Shown: piece after piece, positions 1 through 11,480 of the stretch
Position numbering within the stretch: the first letter of the stretch is position 1
Layout: each line of letters starts with the position of its first letter
Source: Chara braunii
Taxonomy: Eukaryota; Streptophyta; Charophyceae; Charales; Characeae
Direction: 5' to 3'
Assembly (NCBI GenBank): GCA_003427395.1
Contig: BFEA01000395.1
Location: 1,277,998-1,341,997, forward strand
Length of the DNA stretch: 64,000 nt
The notes under the pieces: model-generated
The model's database searches: none
Told to the model about the DNA's origin: nothing
The model's input: the letters and a program-made list of their open reading frames with translations, nothing else
Translations under genes and position numbers: made by a program

Positions 1-530
1 GTGAAAGGAAGGGATCAGGCATGGGCAATGAGAGGAGGGGGAAGGTGAAATTATCTCCGCTTTGGATGAAGGGATTCTGATAGCTAGGTAGTGTGGTTTC
101 TCTTTGGTACCGAAATTGCCATCGCAGGAGCCTCGGTGAAAGGAAGGGATCAGGCTGGGCGATGAGAGGAGGGGGGTGGGAGGAAGGGATCAGGCTGGGC
201 GATGAGAGGAAGGGGGTGTGGCGTGGTTTGTATTCAGCTCTAGAGAGAGAATGGAATTGGAAATGTCTCTGCTTCGGATAAAGGGGTTCTGACAGGTAGG
301 TTGCATCGTTTCTCTTTCGCACCCGAACTGCCATCCCAGGAGCTTCAGTGAAGGGAATCGGACTGTGAAAAGAGGAAGGGAGGAGGGTGGGGCAGGGAAG
401 AGTTTCCAGCTTCGGAGAACGATGGTGGAAATACTGTGGAGGGTGGAAAGGCGGTCCTGGGCGGTTTGTATTCAGCTCTTGAGAGAGAGTGAAGGTGAAA
501 TTATCTCCGCTTTGGATGAAGGGATTCTGA
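1..530. repeat. Irregular direct repeats of a G/A-rich unit
   Basis: The segment beginning GTGAAAGGAAGGGATCAGGC recurs at about 1, 137 and 180. A second block of about 39 bases (AAGGTGAAATTATCTCCGC onward) occurs at 44-81 and again at 492-530. TTTGTATTCAGCTCT also occurs twice (228 and 466). The short open frames here are shadows of purine-rich repeats. No known family is recognised. Confidence 0.7.
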
Positions 531-3500
531 GGGAGACTTTTCAACTTCTCAGCTTTAGAGAGGTGGAAATAATGTGCAAACATTTCTGATTTCAATTTGC
601 CGTCCGTAGTTCTTGGCTTGGTTCGTTCGAACACTCAGAGGGAATTGTTTTTGTGCATTAGCATCCCTCGAAACTAGTGAATGATTTCTTGTCCTCAGGA
701 GAGAGATTCCGTGGCCTTTTCTTAGCGAGAGAAAGGTTGCCAAACAGACAATATTGTTACAGTGGCTTTATCATCCTGGTTTGATCAAGTCGGGCTTTGT
801 CATTATCCTCAGGAGAGTTGCTATGACAGTTGTGTTATTCCTCCAACCAACACGTTTTCTATGACAGTGGTGTTATTACTCCGTGGTCTTGTGGACAGAG
901 GTGTTGCACACCCTTCCACCCACACCATGGCACAGTTCGAGTGCTCGGTCAGGTGTTGCAGAGACCGGATAGCGGCGGCGTTGGTCTGAATATCCTTTGA
1001 ATGCTCGAGCACTCGGGCGTTGTGAAATCATCTAAATGTAACAATGATATTCCAATGAAGGAATCCTTTGAATTTGTGGTTTGCATCGTGCCACTGTCTG
1101 GAGATGAGCTTGAATATCCTGATGGATCGAACGCTCCGACTTGCCGTCTGCAAGGGTTCTTGTCCGCCGGCCGGAGGTTGAGTAGCCGTCCGTGTCTTTG
1201 TTATTTTGACCAATTTAGGACAGAGGACAATAAACGTTGCATTTCTTCCACTCCGGATTTAGTGACAAAAGAGACAGGGAGGTAGAGGGAAGATCGGGAG
1301 AGGGCAGTTTGAGGAGAGGCTTTAGCATTAATCATCAGAATAGTGCAGAGGTAGTTGAGGGAAGTGCAGTACATGGCGTGTGGGGATGCGTTAGCTCTTT
1401 ACTCAGAGCAGTCTCTGTAGAGGTAGGAGGGCCTCTAGGCTCCGCTATTGCATTGCGAATGACAGGCCAGCTGGTTTGGTGAAGTGGATTCTTTTTGCCT
1501 TGTGCTACTGTGTCTGGGGAGACTCCACGATCCTAAACTGAGCTGGTTCAGAGCACCAGGGCTTTCAAGGCGAGAAGTTTCTTCTCCTACTGCTAGGGAG
1601 CACAGCACTACAAAGTCTGAATGTCTATTATTCGTCCTTGTGTAGATGATACTTAACCAATCTTCTGCTTTTATTAGCCTCGGTATACTGCTGGGTTCTT
1701 TATTGCTGGGAATAATAATCAATCGTTGTTCTTATTCTTGCCCTTTCCCCTTTGTCTTTGGCCGCCCTTGCCCACTTATTGGGCACAGCTAGTTTGTCCT
1801 CCATATGGATTTGATTGGGAATCGTGATCTCTTACTCGATACATTCTATTCACATTTTGTGAGATTGCGCATTGGCTCGGTCGAATGATATTTTGCACGT
1901 GGCTGTGCGAACTGATACCAAACCGCCTCCTTGATGTCGAGAAGATGGTTCTTTTGGACCGGTCCGGTTTGGAGCCGATCTTGGCATCATCTTTTGAGAA
2001 TAGGTTTTACTTGCATGGTGATTTTGCTTGCATTCCTATGCTGCTACGGTGAAGAAGTGAGGTGACAGAGTGTGAAGAAAGCTCAATGATCTGAGGAGTC
2101 GGAGGGAGGGAAAGCACGAAAGGGGGGGGGCATGCTTCTTCAATAAGGTTCTACCCAGGGATCAGAGATGCGAGGAGACTTGGTAGAGGCAGTTCATTTC
2201 TCCACCCCCGGGAAAATGCATGGTGAGGAGGTTCTCCTGGGGAGTGGTTTTACTTCATGCCGATCCGAGGACCTGTCAATATGCTGTGATTTTGCACTCT
2301 AGGCCCTAGGCTACTATTTAGCGGTCATTACCCCATCCTGGTCCCACCGTTGTCCCGCCATGGATATGTTGTTGTGATTTCAGTTCGTGTCAGTGTGCTT
2401 ATTCTTTGGTTGTTGGCACTCGCTCTGTGTCCATCGTCTTCAGCATGCTCGCATCATGTCAGTCAAAGGCGGTGCACTGTTTCGTAAAAGTAAAAATACG
2501 CACATGCGAGACATGAGTCTGTTGCTGTGTCGGTTCCTCTCGTCATCGCCTTCTCTTGCTGTTTGCCATCTTGTGTCCTGCAACCATCTTCGCACAGTGA
2601 ATGTGCGGTGTTTGGTTGGTTCCTCTCGGCATTGCTTTCTCTTGGACTGGTAGCGATCGCTGGGTGGGCAATGGCAATTTTTACTATTTTTAGTACATGT
2701 TCTCGGGAAGGAAGCTGCAATTGTCAGCATTGCTTGGCTGGTTGCTCATTTGTTTCCCTTTTTGCAAGGTGGGTGACTGACCAGAGATGCCCCAGAGAGT
2801 ATTGGAAGGCATGGAGAGTTTTGACCAAAAGGTGCGTGAGGGTAGGGAACACTTGATGCCATGGTACCCCCCCCCCCTATGGGCTTGCTTACAGGAAAAG
2901 ACATGGGGGTCTCTGCTAATTCGATGCGAAATGTGTTAACAGTGCTCTTATTGTTTGAAACCACTTGTGGAGAAAATTGTTTTAAAGTTTAGACTTTAAA
3001 CTAGATGTGGCGAAAATAGACATCTTTCTTAATAAGATGGGCAAAGCTTGAGCCGTGCGTGTCTGTTTGACGGAACGAAAAGCCACATTGTTTTTGTCAA
3101 TATGGTCTGAAAGAGTGGATGATGACCTGGATGATGAGAGAGCGGACGGTTCGAAGAAAGTGCAAGAATAGGAAAGGTGAAGGAGAGAAGTCGGGCGATA
3201 GAGGATTGATTGCAAACTATTTGTCCTGTGCAGCAGCTCGTCGGAAGATAGTTTGGAATCCTTTGGAAGATAGGTGCTTGCGCACAGGCTAGGAAAAGAG
3301 GAAAGCGTTGCTGTGGAGGGCCCGTGAAACACAAAAAAAACGAAAGGGTTCACCATGATCCTGGACGATTTCTGTGAAACGTTGGAATCGCAGATTGCGC
3401 TTCAGGTGCTGTTGCCATTGGGATTGGTTGTTGGTTGTGAATCAGGTGCTACAACTATTTAGCGAGCGCCGAGCCATTGGAATCGAAACATTTGTTTGCG

Positions 3501-4205
3501 GACTAGGAACCCTACGCTGGTTAAGAAGCCTGCTATGCAGGACGACAGGTAAAGAGTAAAGGTCGAGAGAGGGGGGGGGGGGGGAAGGGGTTGTTGAAGT
3601 GGGAGCGCTGGTTGGAGGGGAGGGTGAAAGCGAGAGGGGGGAGATGGAGGAGATGGCTATGAACCGTGTAATGGAGAAGCTGACCCCAGGAGTCGGCGGA
3701 AGGTGGTAGCTAATAATAGCCTTAGCCTCGTGGACTTGTGACGATGATTTCATGGTTATCTTGATTTCACGGCTATCTTTCTTGTCCCAGAGGACAAGCT
3801 TTGTGGTTGCCATGAAGATGACCTGAAGAGAGCAGATGCATGACATGCTGTTTGGCGGACTCGTGTCCTTTTCCTTTCTTTCTTTTGTCTTTTGAAGATG
3901 TTTCTGCATCTATCATCTGTGCGTGAGGATCTTTTCCTTTCACATTTGAATGAGGAGAAGAACTCTGAGGGATGATTAAATTGAGAGAAAAGAGAGGGCA
4001 GGAATACCGTGGGCAGGGGGTTGTACTGCTCGTTGAGGACCTGAGTGAGTCAAAGACAGCAATTCCAGAAGGCTATGTGAACCAGCCAACATAGTTGTAG
4101 TTTCATGGAGCTATTCTCCTGTGCGAAACTTGCGTGTAAAGGCTTGCTGCTGATAGTGATCTTCCAGTCAGCACTAAGAACAGTCTGCGCGGGAGAGAGA
4201 GCAAA
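531..4205. other. No recognisable gene
   Basis: I see no recognisable protein, RNA gene or transposon here. Open frames are short, overlap on both strands and lack conserved motifs. There are short G and C runs near 2,126, 2,870 and 3,570, and a small duplication of CTATGACAGTxGTGTTATT (830 and 869). Ordinary non-coding sequence or very old repeats would explain it. Confidence 0.5.
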
Positions 4206-4206
4206 G

Positions 4207-4210
<4 letters not shown>

Positions 4211-4273
<63 letters not shown>
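4211..4273. repeat. (GA)n microsatellite
   Basis: About 31 uninterrupted GA units. Frames running through it encode only Arg-Glu or Ser-Leu runs and are not genes. Confidence 0.98.
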
Positions 4274-4277
<4 letters not shown>

Positions 4278-4405
4278 GAGGGTGGGGGGCTGTATGTGCA
4301 CTTCGTGATCGTAGGGAAAGTGCAAAAAGCAAGTGCGTAAGGTGCAAGAAGGTTGTGAAGCTAGGAGAGGCGAAAAGTCGGATGTATTTAATCGAGCCTT
4401 CTTCC

Positions 4406-4682
4406 GATGCCAGCCTCTTTCTCTCAGAACAACATAAACTTCGACCAGGTACCATTCAAAATTTGACCAGTTAACCAAGGCTCCCATCACCATAGACAGT
4501 CCGTCTCAAGGAAGATAGGGAAAACATCTTCTGTGCGTTCTCCGCGAAGGACAAGTACACTGATACAAAACATCGTCGGATGCCAACTTCTTTCTTTCAG
4601 CACAACATAAACCAGATCACCTTGTTCTCTCCCAACACTTGAGCGGATAAACCAAGCTCCACCCCACCGGCATGGACAGTCC
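4406..4682. repeat. Two diverged direct repeats of about 100 bp
   Basis: The units at 4406-4502 and 4579-4682 both begin GATGCCA, contain a CAACATAAAC segment, then TAAACCAAG-type sequence, and end in ACAGTCC. The spacing is about 175 bp. This is a local tandem duplication with no coding signal. Confidence 0.7.
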
Positions 4683-5139
4683 ATTGTGTCAACTTAGAGT
4701 CGATCTGCCATTTAGAGTAGATCTGCCACCCTTCTCTGTCTGATCAGCATGTATGACATTCCTGTGCTTTGCGAACATTTTTCACGCTGGGAACGTAGCT
4801 GAACGTATCTGACCACAATTGCAGTGTCTTCTGGATGTCTCTGACTGCCAGTGTCTCCAGGTAGAAGTTGAAGAAGTCCTGGTGGGGATGTTTTTCTCTC
4901 GAAAAAGTAGGTAGCCTTATGGCAATGCGAGGTTTCAATCCTTCTGAACAGTCTTCTGGCTCCTATTTGACGCGCAATTCATGCCGGATACAGTGAGCGT
5001 ACATGGGTATTACACGCTCTTCTACCCATTATGGTATCCCTGGTGAATCTACCATCGTAATCACCAGGTGATACTGGTTGAATCGAAGATATTGCAGAAG
5101 TTCTCAATCGCACAGGTTCAGAATGCATTGTTGTAGGCG

Positions 5140-5215
5140 AAGTGGCCTAGCTCAGTTGGTCGAGCACGTAAGAGTGGTACACAGGAGGTTGTGGGTTCGA
5201 TTCCCCATGGCATCC
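5140..5215 (+). pseudogene. tRNA-like sequence with A and B boxes (tRNA pseudogene or SINE head)
   Basis: TAGCTCAGTTGG (5148-5159) matches the polymerase III A box and GGTTCGATTCC (5194-5204) is a perfect B box, at normal tRNA spacing. A weak anticodon arm (GTA / TAC around a seven-base loop) lies between. The acceptor arms do not pair, since GCGAAGT is not complementary to TGGCATC, and the T stem is imperfect. A functional tRNA is therefore unlikely. A decayed tRNA or the head of a tRNA-derived SINE fits better. No A-rich tail is obvious directly downstream. Confidence 0.6.
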
Positions 5216-5642
5216 ATTCGATTCCCCAGGACTTCCCGTGCGTTATACTTCAGGCCCCCCGACTGACAAAGTCGGCTTGTCCCTCCATGGCTGGTTGTGG
5301 AAATTGATCAATTCCCAGCCCGCACCAGCTGTTAGGAGCTTGGGTGCTGCTCCCAACACAGAGCACAGTTAGGTAGGCGTAGACCCATAACTTTACGATA
5401 GCTTGGGCCTGCTTACAGTGCTTAGTACATTTAAGCCTGGCCATAGACATGGCTAGCTAATGTGAGGGTTATTGAGAGAAGACGATAGCTGCGTTGCACG
5501 CCGTTCGCGTTCGCCGGCTAACGAGAACACGTTCGCCCGAATGTGTGTTGCGCAGGTGCGAACGTCTTTTTTTTTCTTTTTTTTTTTTTAGGGGTCGGGG
5601 GTCATAGGCCTGTCCCTAAACCTCCCCCCCTGCTCTAAGAGT

Positions 5643-5648
<6 letters not shown>

Positions 5649-5687
<39 letters not shown>
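5649..5687. repeat. (TG)n microsatellite
   Basis: About 19 TG units. It lies opposite in orientation to the CA tract at 6198. Confidence 0.98.
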
Positions 5688-5689
<2 letters not shown>

Positions 5690-5878
5690 CTATGTGTATG
5701 TGTGTGTGCCCCTCAGGGCCTCGCCGCACGGCACACGAAATGAAAATTAAGCGAGTGCATCTGCCCACGAAAGGTGGAAAAATACACTCGTTACTATGTA
5801 GTATGTATAGCAAACTGATGAACCTGGCCATTTTCTACCAGAAGATGCACTGTTTCGTTTTTCGTTTCGTGTGCGACG

Positions 5879-6072
5879 CCCTCAGTGAGGGCACTTTGGC
5901 AGAACGAGGAACAAGGGGAGCACGACTGTCAGACTCACCAAATAAGAACAAAAAACAAAAAAGCCCCAAAAAAGAAAACAAGCTTTGGCCGTGATTGCAG
6001 TTGGATACACTTTTTGGAGTACTGCCCTCAGTGAGGGCACATTGGCAGATCGAGGAACACGGGGCGCCAGGA
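5879..6072. repeat. Duplicated block of about 48 bp with internal palindrome
   Basis: Copies at 5879-5927 and 6022-6072 start with GCCCTCAGTGAGGGC, itself a 7-bp inverted repeat around one base, then continue TTGGCAGA and GAGGAACA. A related arrangement occurs near 52.93-53.03 kb. Confidence 0.75.
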
Positions 6073-6196
6073 TAAAAAAAGAAAAAACAACAATGTTTTC
6101 CTCTCCCCGTAATAGTGGTCAGATGCATTATGGAAAGTGATCGTTTGAGTATGGCCTTCGTGACGTCCTTCCACGACATCGAGTAGGAAAGTCCTC

Positions 6197-6197
<1 letters not shown>

Positions 6198-6239
<42 letters not shown>
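6198..6239. repeat. (CA)n microsatellite
   Basis: About 21 AC units. Confidence 0.98.
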
Positions 6240-6240
<1 letters not shown>

Positions 6241-6727
6241 AGCGCTCCCTTGGCCCCTCCAACGCCCTGCTGGCGACCGGTACCAGCCCGGACGAACCCC
6301 GTTCGCAGGCGCCGAGAACACGTTCGCTGTTCGTGCGAACGGGAGAACGTGTTCGCCTGAACGGGAAGGGCCGCGAACACGTTTGCCGTGCTACGCAGGA
6401 CAATAGTTTAGTTAAAAAGAAAACTACAACTGTCCCCCATATGAGGAGAAGACAGCTGCATTTTTTCCTCAAAGAAGAATAGACAACGAACGCCTCAAAG
6501 AAGAACAGACAACGAACGAACAAACGAAAGATGCATTGCTGTAACCAGGCCTTACTTAAACCACCCGTAAAAAAGAAAGAAAGAAAGAAAGATGCACTGT
6601 TCTAACCAGGCCTCACTTAAACCACCAGTACTTCACCCAGCTGTAGACCGCGGGTAAAAATAGAGTAGAAACGTCGTTTCTGGCGGACTGTTCTCGAACT
6701 ATTCTTGGGGGATGATCTCGTTATACA

Positions 6728-6842
6728 GGGGGACGCTGGACCCGGTTTCCTGCAGGTGCAGCTCCCCACCAATAGATGGAGCAGCCGGGGACAGTTACAA
6801 GAGGCGGCTGCTCTTATCAACCCCTCTAGTCGGGTGACTTTG
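6728..6842 (+). repeat. Copy of the LINE 3'-terminal motif
   Basis: GACGCTGGACCCGGTTTCC, then CAGGTGCAGCTCCCCACC and AATAGATGGAGCAGCC, followed by CTGCTCTTATCA...CCCTCTAGTCGGGT. The same order occurs at the 3' end of the LINE at 62.36-62.47 kb and, reversed, at 40.09-40.21 kb. No LINE coding sequence lies upstream, so this is either a heavily 5'-truncated LINE or a SINE sharing the LINE tail. Confidence 0.65.
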
Positions 6843-9290
6843 GGTGCTCTGTAGTGGCCTGTACGATTCTGGAAATCGCAGCTTGTTTATGGACACGGCT
6901 TTAGGAAGTACTGGTGGTTTAGCCAAGTGGCGAACTACTACGGTTAAAGGATTGGAGGAACTCGTCTTTGCATATGTGTTCTGGCATATGTGCTAAATGA
7001 CCTTATGCCCAACACTGTGCATTACAAACGAGTTGAGCACGGAGGTTCTTTCTTCATCTGGCGCTTCCCCGTTGTGATGGTGGATAGAGCAGAAGGAAAG
7101 TAGAAGCACAAGGACAAACAATGTGGAGACGGGTGCTCAAGGCCAGGACAGAACCTTAAATGGCCTAAGCTGCGATCATGCGCAGACAGGTACTGGACGC
7201 CGTTCTATCGTCCATCCCTACACGAAGGTCCCCCAACTAAACCCTGGAACTGATCCCATCCTGTGAAAGCACCTTACCCAGTCCTGCCAGATCTCTCCGG
7301 ATTTCTGAGAGAAATTAGTCAATGCAGTGTCGACAAAGTCATTTACAAAACCACGGGGAGCCCGAAGTCAATTTTCAATGTGAACAGAAAAGCTCTTTGC
7401 TCTGCCCCTGGAATGGAACTGAAGTTTCTCGCCCGATGAAAACAAGCCTTGATTACCGCCAGCTTCTTCTGCCGACTGCTCAAACTTCAGAACTTCTGCC
7501 GACTTTGGAACCGCAACCCTTTTTTTTTTTTCTTTTTTTTTTTTTGCTTTCCTTTACTGATCACTTATTTTCGTGCAATGCTACGCACATAACCCCATCT
7601 GCCCTTCAAATGTACTATGCACCCCAGAAAACCCCAGCGGGCCCCCTCATTTGTTTCTTCTACGGTCACTGATTTTTGTTTTAACAGTTCTCCAAGGTTC
7701 CCAGAATGTGCTTTGCCCGTTCCAGAGATCCCACACCCCCCGCTGTGTATAGTTGATAGTACTCGCATACTCATCCATTAGTCACAAATGATCGAGAGGG
7801 CGAACTGCGCCGGCATATAGCCTAAAGCCTCGAGATTCATAATTCAATTACGGTCATATGGCCTAAACGATGAAAAGCACAGAAAGCACAAATGAAAATC
7901 AATGACCAAATCAACAAGTCGCGCACACGTAGTTTAATTGCTACGGTGGTTCCAAATCGTTAGGATGAAGTTGAGAGTACTCGCATACTCATCCATTAGT
8001 CACGAATAATTGAGAGGGCGAACTGCACCGGCATATAGCCCAAAGACTCTAGATTCATAATTCAATTACGGCCATATGGCCTAAACGACAAAAAGCACAG
8101 AAAGCACAAACGAAAATCAATGACCAGCTAGGGGACAAACATGGGGACATCGTCAAAAATCCGTACACTCTTCACTAACGCCTGATCACACCTAAGGGAG
8201 AAGAGAAAGAAGAATTCATAATAGGCGCACATAGACAAGCTAGGGCCGGTATCCCTCGAGTGCGCAGAAGTCAGTAACCTAGAGAACAGCCTCCATTGCC
8301 GCTGCACGTGGAAGATTGCAGAACATCTGTCTGATATCAGAGGGTGCTCCCAGGACTTTCTCCCCTTTCCCTAGCTTACAATTGATACCTACAAGCGCCT
8401 CTTTGCCAGATCTGACAGGTCATTAATACCACTCATGTTAAAATAGGACTCCTCCAGCCATTCCCACCGGATAGAATCAATGGCCTGTGCAACAATTTGC
8501 TTCCCCATTTTCAATCCTGCTTCAGAATGTGACGGACAGATAGTTGTCCATCTCGTCACGCACTTGTGTTAATTAAGGCAAGGCATAATCATTTCCTATC
8601 GCACCCTTCATGTTCCACGTCCCCAGTCTTTCAAAACCCTCATCCTTAGAGTGCATTTCCATGCCCACCAGAATGCATTCCTCAGATTCCTTATAATGCA
8701 AGAGCCCATCATTGTCAAGAGAGGGTTTTCTCATTCCTGCTTAGTAAACCTGAGGACACAACAGACTGAAGTATCCTGAGGGTCGTGGCCGATTGGACCC
8801 CTCATCTAACCATCAACCCAGTCAACCCAATGCCGAGCCTCATCCATAGAGCACGACACCTCAATGTCACACAGCCCCTCAAGTAAAACAGGAGCTAAAG
8901 GACCTCGTTCCATTCTTATGACAATCCCGAGGGTCGTGGCCGATTGGGCAAAGAGCAGACACTTTGAAAAGATGCAGACGACTGTTTCCGGAGGGAAACC
9001 AAAAGGTCAACATCCGATGGCCGCAGGACACTCGGTGAGTCTCTCATCCAGTCCGGAATTCCTTTGAAATCTTTCATTGTAAACCATGCATGCTTGTCCT
9101 TTCTCGGAAAATCCGCAACTGTTTCGGTGCCCTTTTTCTTTTGTTGTTCGGCGCCATGCATACAAGCTCCTTCCTCCTTCCTTCTCGCGCTCTTCTCAGT
9201 GCCCTCCTTCGCGCGCACATGCTTTCTCTCTCCCTCCCCGTGTAACTGTTTTTCTCTTTCCTTCCCTGCGCGCGCTCTTTTTTCTCTTTC
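6843..9290. other. Non-coding stretch with one repeat pair
   Basis: No gene is recognised. Contents: a T-rich run (7519-7545), the 7.75-8.13 kb repeat pair listed separately, and a short duplication of GAGGGTCGTGGCCGATTGG (8776 and 8930). Frames near 8.9-9.4 kb are opposed on both strands and look like composition artefacts. Confidence 0.5.
7752..8126. repeat. Direct repeat pair, about 157 bp each
   Basis: The units at 7752-7908 and 7970-8126 are close to 90% alike by eye. Both start GTTGA-AGTACTCGCATACTC, contain CATATGGCCTAAACGA and end AAAATCAATGACCA. A unique spacer of about 61 bp separates them. Function unknown. Confidence 0.85.
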
Positions 9291-10534
9291 TTGATCATCT
9301 AAATCTTGGATCCGTTTCGTGCTATCCTTTGCACTCGTCTTTTTCCCGCTCCAAAACCCGTACTCGAAAACCCGGTCGATCCTCTCTTCCCAGCAAGCCA
9401 AGGAGAAGCGCCGTGTAAGCAGGAGATCCCTACTCCGGGACGATTCTGATTGGCTGAGATCGGACTTTGAGGGATCGCCATGGCTTTCGACGGGCGATTA
9501 CCCTCATACCCTCCCTTGCCCTCCTCTGCCTCGTTCTTCATCCTTCCCCACATCTATCTCCCTTCTCGCAGCTATAAATTTCGTAAGCGCATCCACAAAT
9601 CTCTCTCTCAACTCGTCAGCCAGCTTTCGGGAAGCAGTGGCTAGATGGTGTGTATGTGTCGCGAGTCGGAAAGTCCCGACGGGTTGACGGTAGGCTGGCT
9701 GGCTGCGCGCCTGATCGCCACGACAGACTGTGGGATCGGGGAAAGCCCGTGCAGAACCTACGTCGGCGGGGTGATGATCGCGGTGGTGGTGGTCTGCGAC
9801 GGCCGAGATCGTCGGTGCATGTATGAGGATAGCAACCAGAGTTGGACAGTTGAATGGCCCGGGGCCATGATGGAACTTTACGCCGGATGCGCCTCCTTGT
9901 CTCGATTCTATTCTTTGGTGTGAGTGTAGCTTCACGGCAGTTAAGCCGGGAATTTTTTTCATCTCCAGACTTCTGTATGATTGTCCTTTATTAAATCCAT
10001 TTCGCATTTTTTTCCCCCACTTATCTTATGATGCAAATGACTGTGTATGTTTGTCGTGGAATGGTTGTCTGATGGGCCGACGCTTTGATTAGCCTCAGGA
10101 TGACGGGGCAGGGGTGCAGAGCACACATAAAATTGAATGATGTATGGCTGTCATTTTCGCACCTTCCGGGATGAGTAACCACAAATGAAGAATGTCGTTG
10201 ATGAACTGGTCTTTGATTAGGCTAAAGAGTTGTTGCATGAGAATGATTGAACTGTTGGCAAGAATAATGATGTTGGGATTTTGTTCGAGAATGCAAGAGT
10301 GTTTAGATCTGGCGATGATGTGATTACGGAAGGATACCTCAGGATCTTTAAACCGTAATACACTCCACATACCATCTACGGCTTGCCCTCTATACGCGAA
10401 ACCCGAAAGGCGATCTATCGTCCGCAGAAGGAAGGAGGGCGCCACGTGCGACCAGCATGCGTGGATCACGGACTGTACCCCACCTGATGTGAGCACTGCA
10501 AATTCGTTGACGAAACCATCGGATCGTTGTGTAT

Positions 10535-10535
<1 letters not shown>

Positions 10536-10594
<59 letters not shown>
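10536..10594. repeat. (CT)n microsatellite
   Basis: About 29 CT units. It lies inside R1 copy 1 and is absent from copy 2. Confidence 0.98.
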
Positions 10595-10600
<6 letters not shown>

Positions 10601-10694
10601 GGAAATGAAGGAGTGCTTTCACCTTGCGTCACACGCCGAAGGTGAATAAAGGCGACGACCGAAAAATTACGATTGTTGGATTAACGATGAATGA

Positions 10695-11171
10695 TTGAAA
10701 CCGACTCTTGTGATTGATTGGATTGCCATGTGGATTGAAGGCCTCGACCCGACTGGGCGTTGGCCTCCCGTATCCCCTCCACGTCCCTTCCCGTACAAAG
10801 AGAAAAGGACACGTGTATGCGAGTGGGACGTACGAGAAGTCGTCGCCAAGATCGACGGCCGATATTATTTCCCTCCCGAAACTCGCTGCTCAAGATTTGT
10901 CGGTGCGGGCTTTGTCATTATTGACACGCATTTCCTGCCTTATTCGTTGCTATTACCGTTTAATGAGTTGATCGTCATTCCTTGGACGGCAGTGGCGCCC
11001 TATTGGCGTAATACTTTGTGCAGCGATTGTTGTCGCTATGAGTGTTACCAATCAAAGGGCTTCCACTATCGAGTACGGAGTGAGGACGAACATAAGGAAC
11101 GTGTTGCGCGACTAAGATCCTCCACATCAGACTCTGAGTTGTGCAATGAACGGCGTCGGGACTTGATATGA
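10695..11171 (+). CDS. Unrecognised 158-residue protein of repeat R1
   Basis: An open frame of 158 codons with no family I can name. It is soluble-looking with no membrane segment. It has an aromatic-rich middle (FLPYSLLLPF, then VIPWTAVAPYW), a Cys cluster (LCSDCCRYEC) and a charged C-terminal third. The main support is a diverged copy at 16,688-17,033 that keeps the same residues at many positions: CEWDVREVVAKID here against YEWDIQETVANID there, and RSSTSDSELC against RPSNSNFELC. That copy has stops, so it is a relic. The start codon is uncertain, since similarity begins only near codon 38. Both copies sit in the same repeat, so a mobile-element protein is more likely than a host gene. Confidence 0.4.
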   Translation: MKPTLVIDWIAMWIEGLDPTGRWPPVSPPRPFPYKEKRTRVCEWDVREVVAKIDGRYYFPPETRCSRFVGAGFVIIDTHFLPYSLLLPFNELIVIPWTAVAPYWRNTLCSDCCRYECYQSKGFHYRVRSEDEHKERVARLRSSTSDSELCNERRRDLI

Positions 11172-11480
11172 AAGCGAGGCACCAAGTGCATCCCCGCTCC
11201 CTTTCACGTGAAGCGAAGAGCAACGGCCCGCTGGGAAGTTCAACGATACTTTTTGAATTGAACTTCCCCGCGCCGAACGTCCCGCGCGCGCCTTTTTCCC
11301 TTGATGCCCGCGTAGTGACGTATCCTCCCTTCTTACTAAGTCGGACCAGCACGGGGGATTTTGGTTCTGTCTGTGTCCCCACACTCAATTTTCCAAAAAT
11401 CTTTGGCACACCCCATCTCGTTGTCTTTCTGGGGGGCCCTTCCGCAAATTAAACACTCCGAACGAAAGATAGCGCATGGC

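Larger units (their letters stand above)
5480..6420. mobile_element. Candidate non-autonomous element with inverted GTTCGC-rich ends
   Basis: The left end (about 5490-5565) and the reverse complement of the right end (about 6240-6410) share a GCGTTGCACG / GCGTAGCACG segment followed by repeated GAACACGTTCGC motifs. Towards the centre, each end is followed by an oppositely oriented (GT)n tract (5649-5687; CA on + at 6198-6239). Inside are two direct copies of a block of about 48 bp starting GCCCTCAGTGAGGGCAC (5879 and 6022). No transposase frame is present. Ends and target duplication were not resolved, so this could instead be a cluster of unrelated repeats. Confidence 0.4.
9300..11480 (+). 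repeat. Unclassified repeat R1, copy 1
   Basis: Segments at 9560-9640, 9640-9880, 10800-11165 and 11360-11510 reappear in order at 15.31-15.38, 15.39-15.63, 16.69-17.03 and 17.21-17.34 kb, an offset of about 5.75-5.88 kb. The conserved start includes TATAAATTTCG (9571), a possible core promoter. The coding-like frame 10,695-11,171 lies inside. No LTR, RT or transposase signature is visible. It could be an unknown transposon or an old segmental duplication. Confidence 0.6.

Noticed and set aside
9504-10007. A 167-codon minus-strand frame opposite R1
   Set aside because: Similarity to R1 copy 2 is equal in plus and minus frames, so it gives no evidence for coding on the minus strand.
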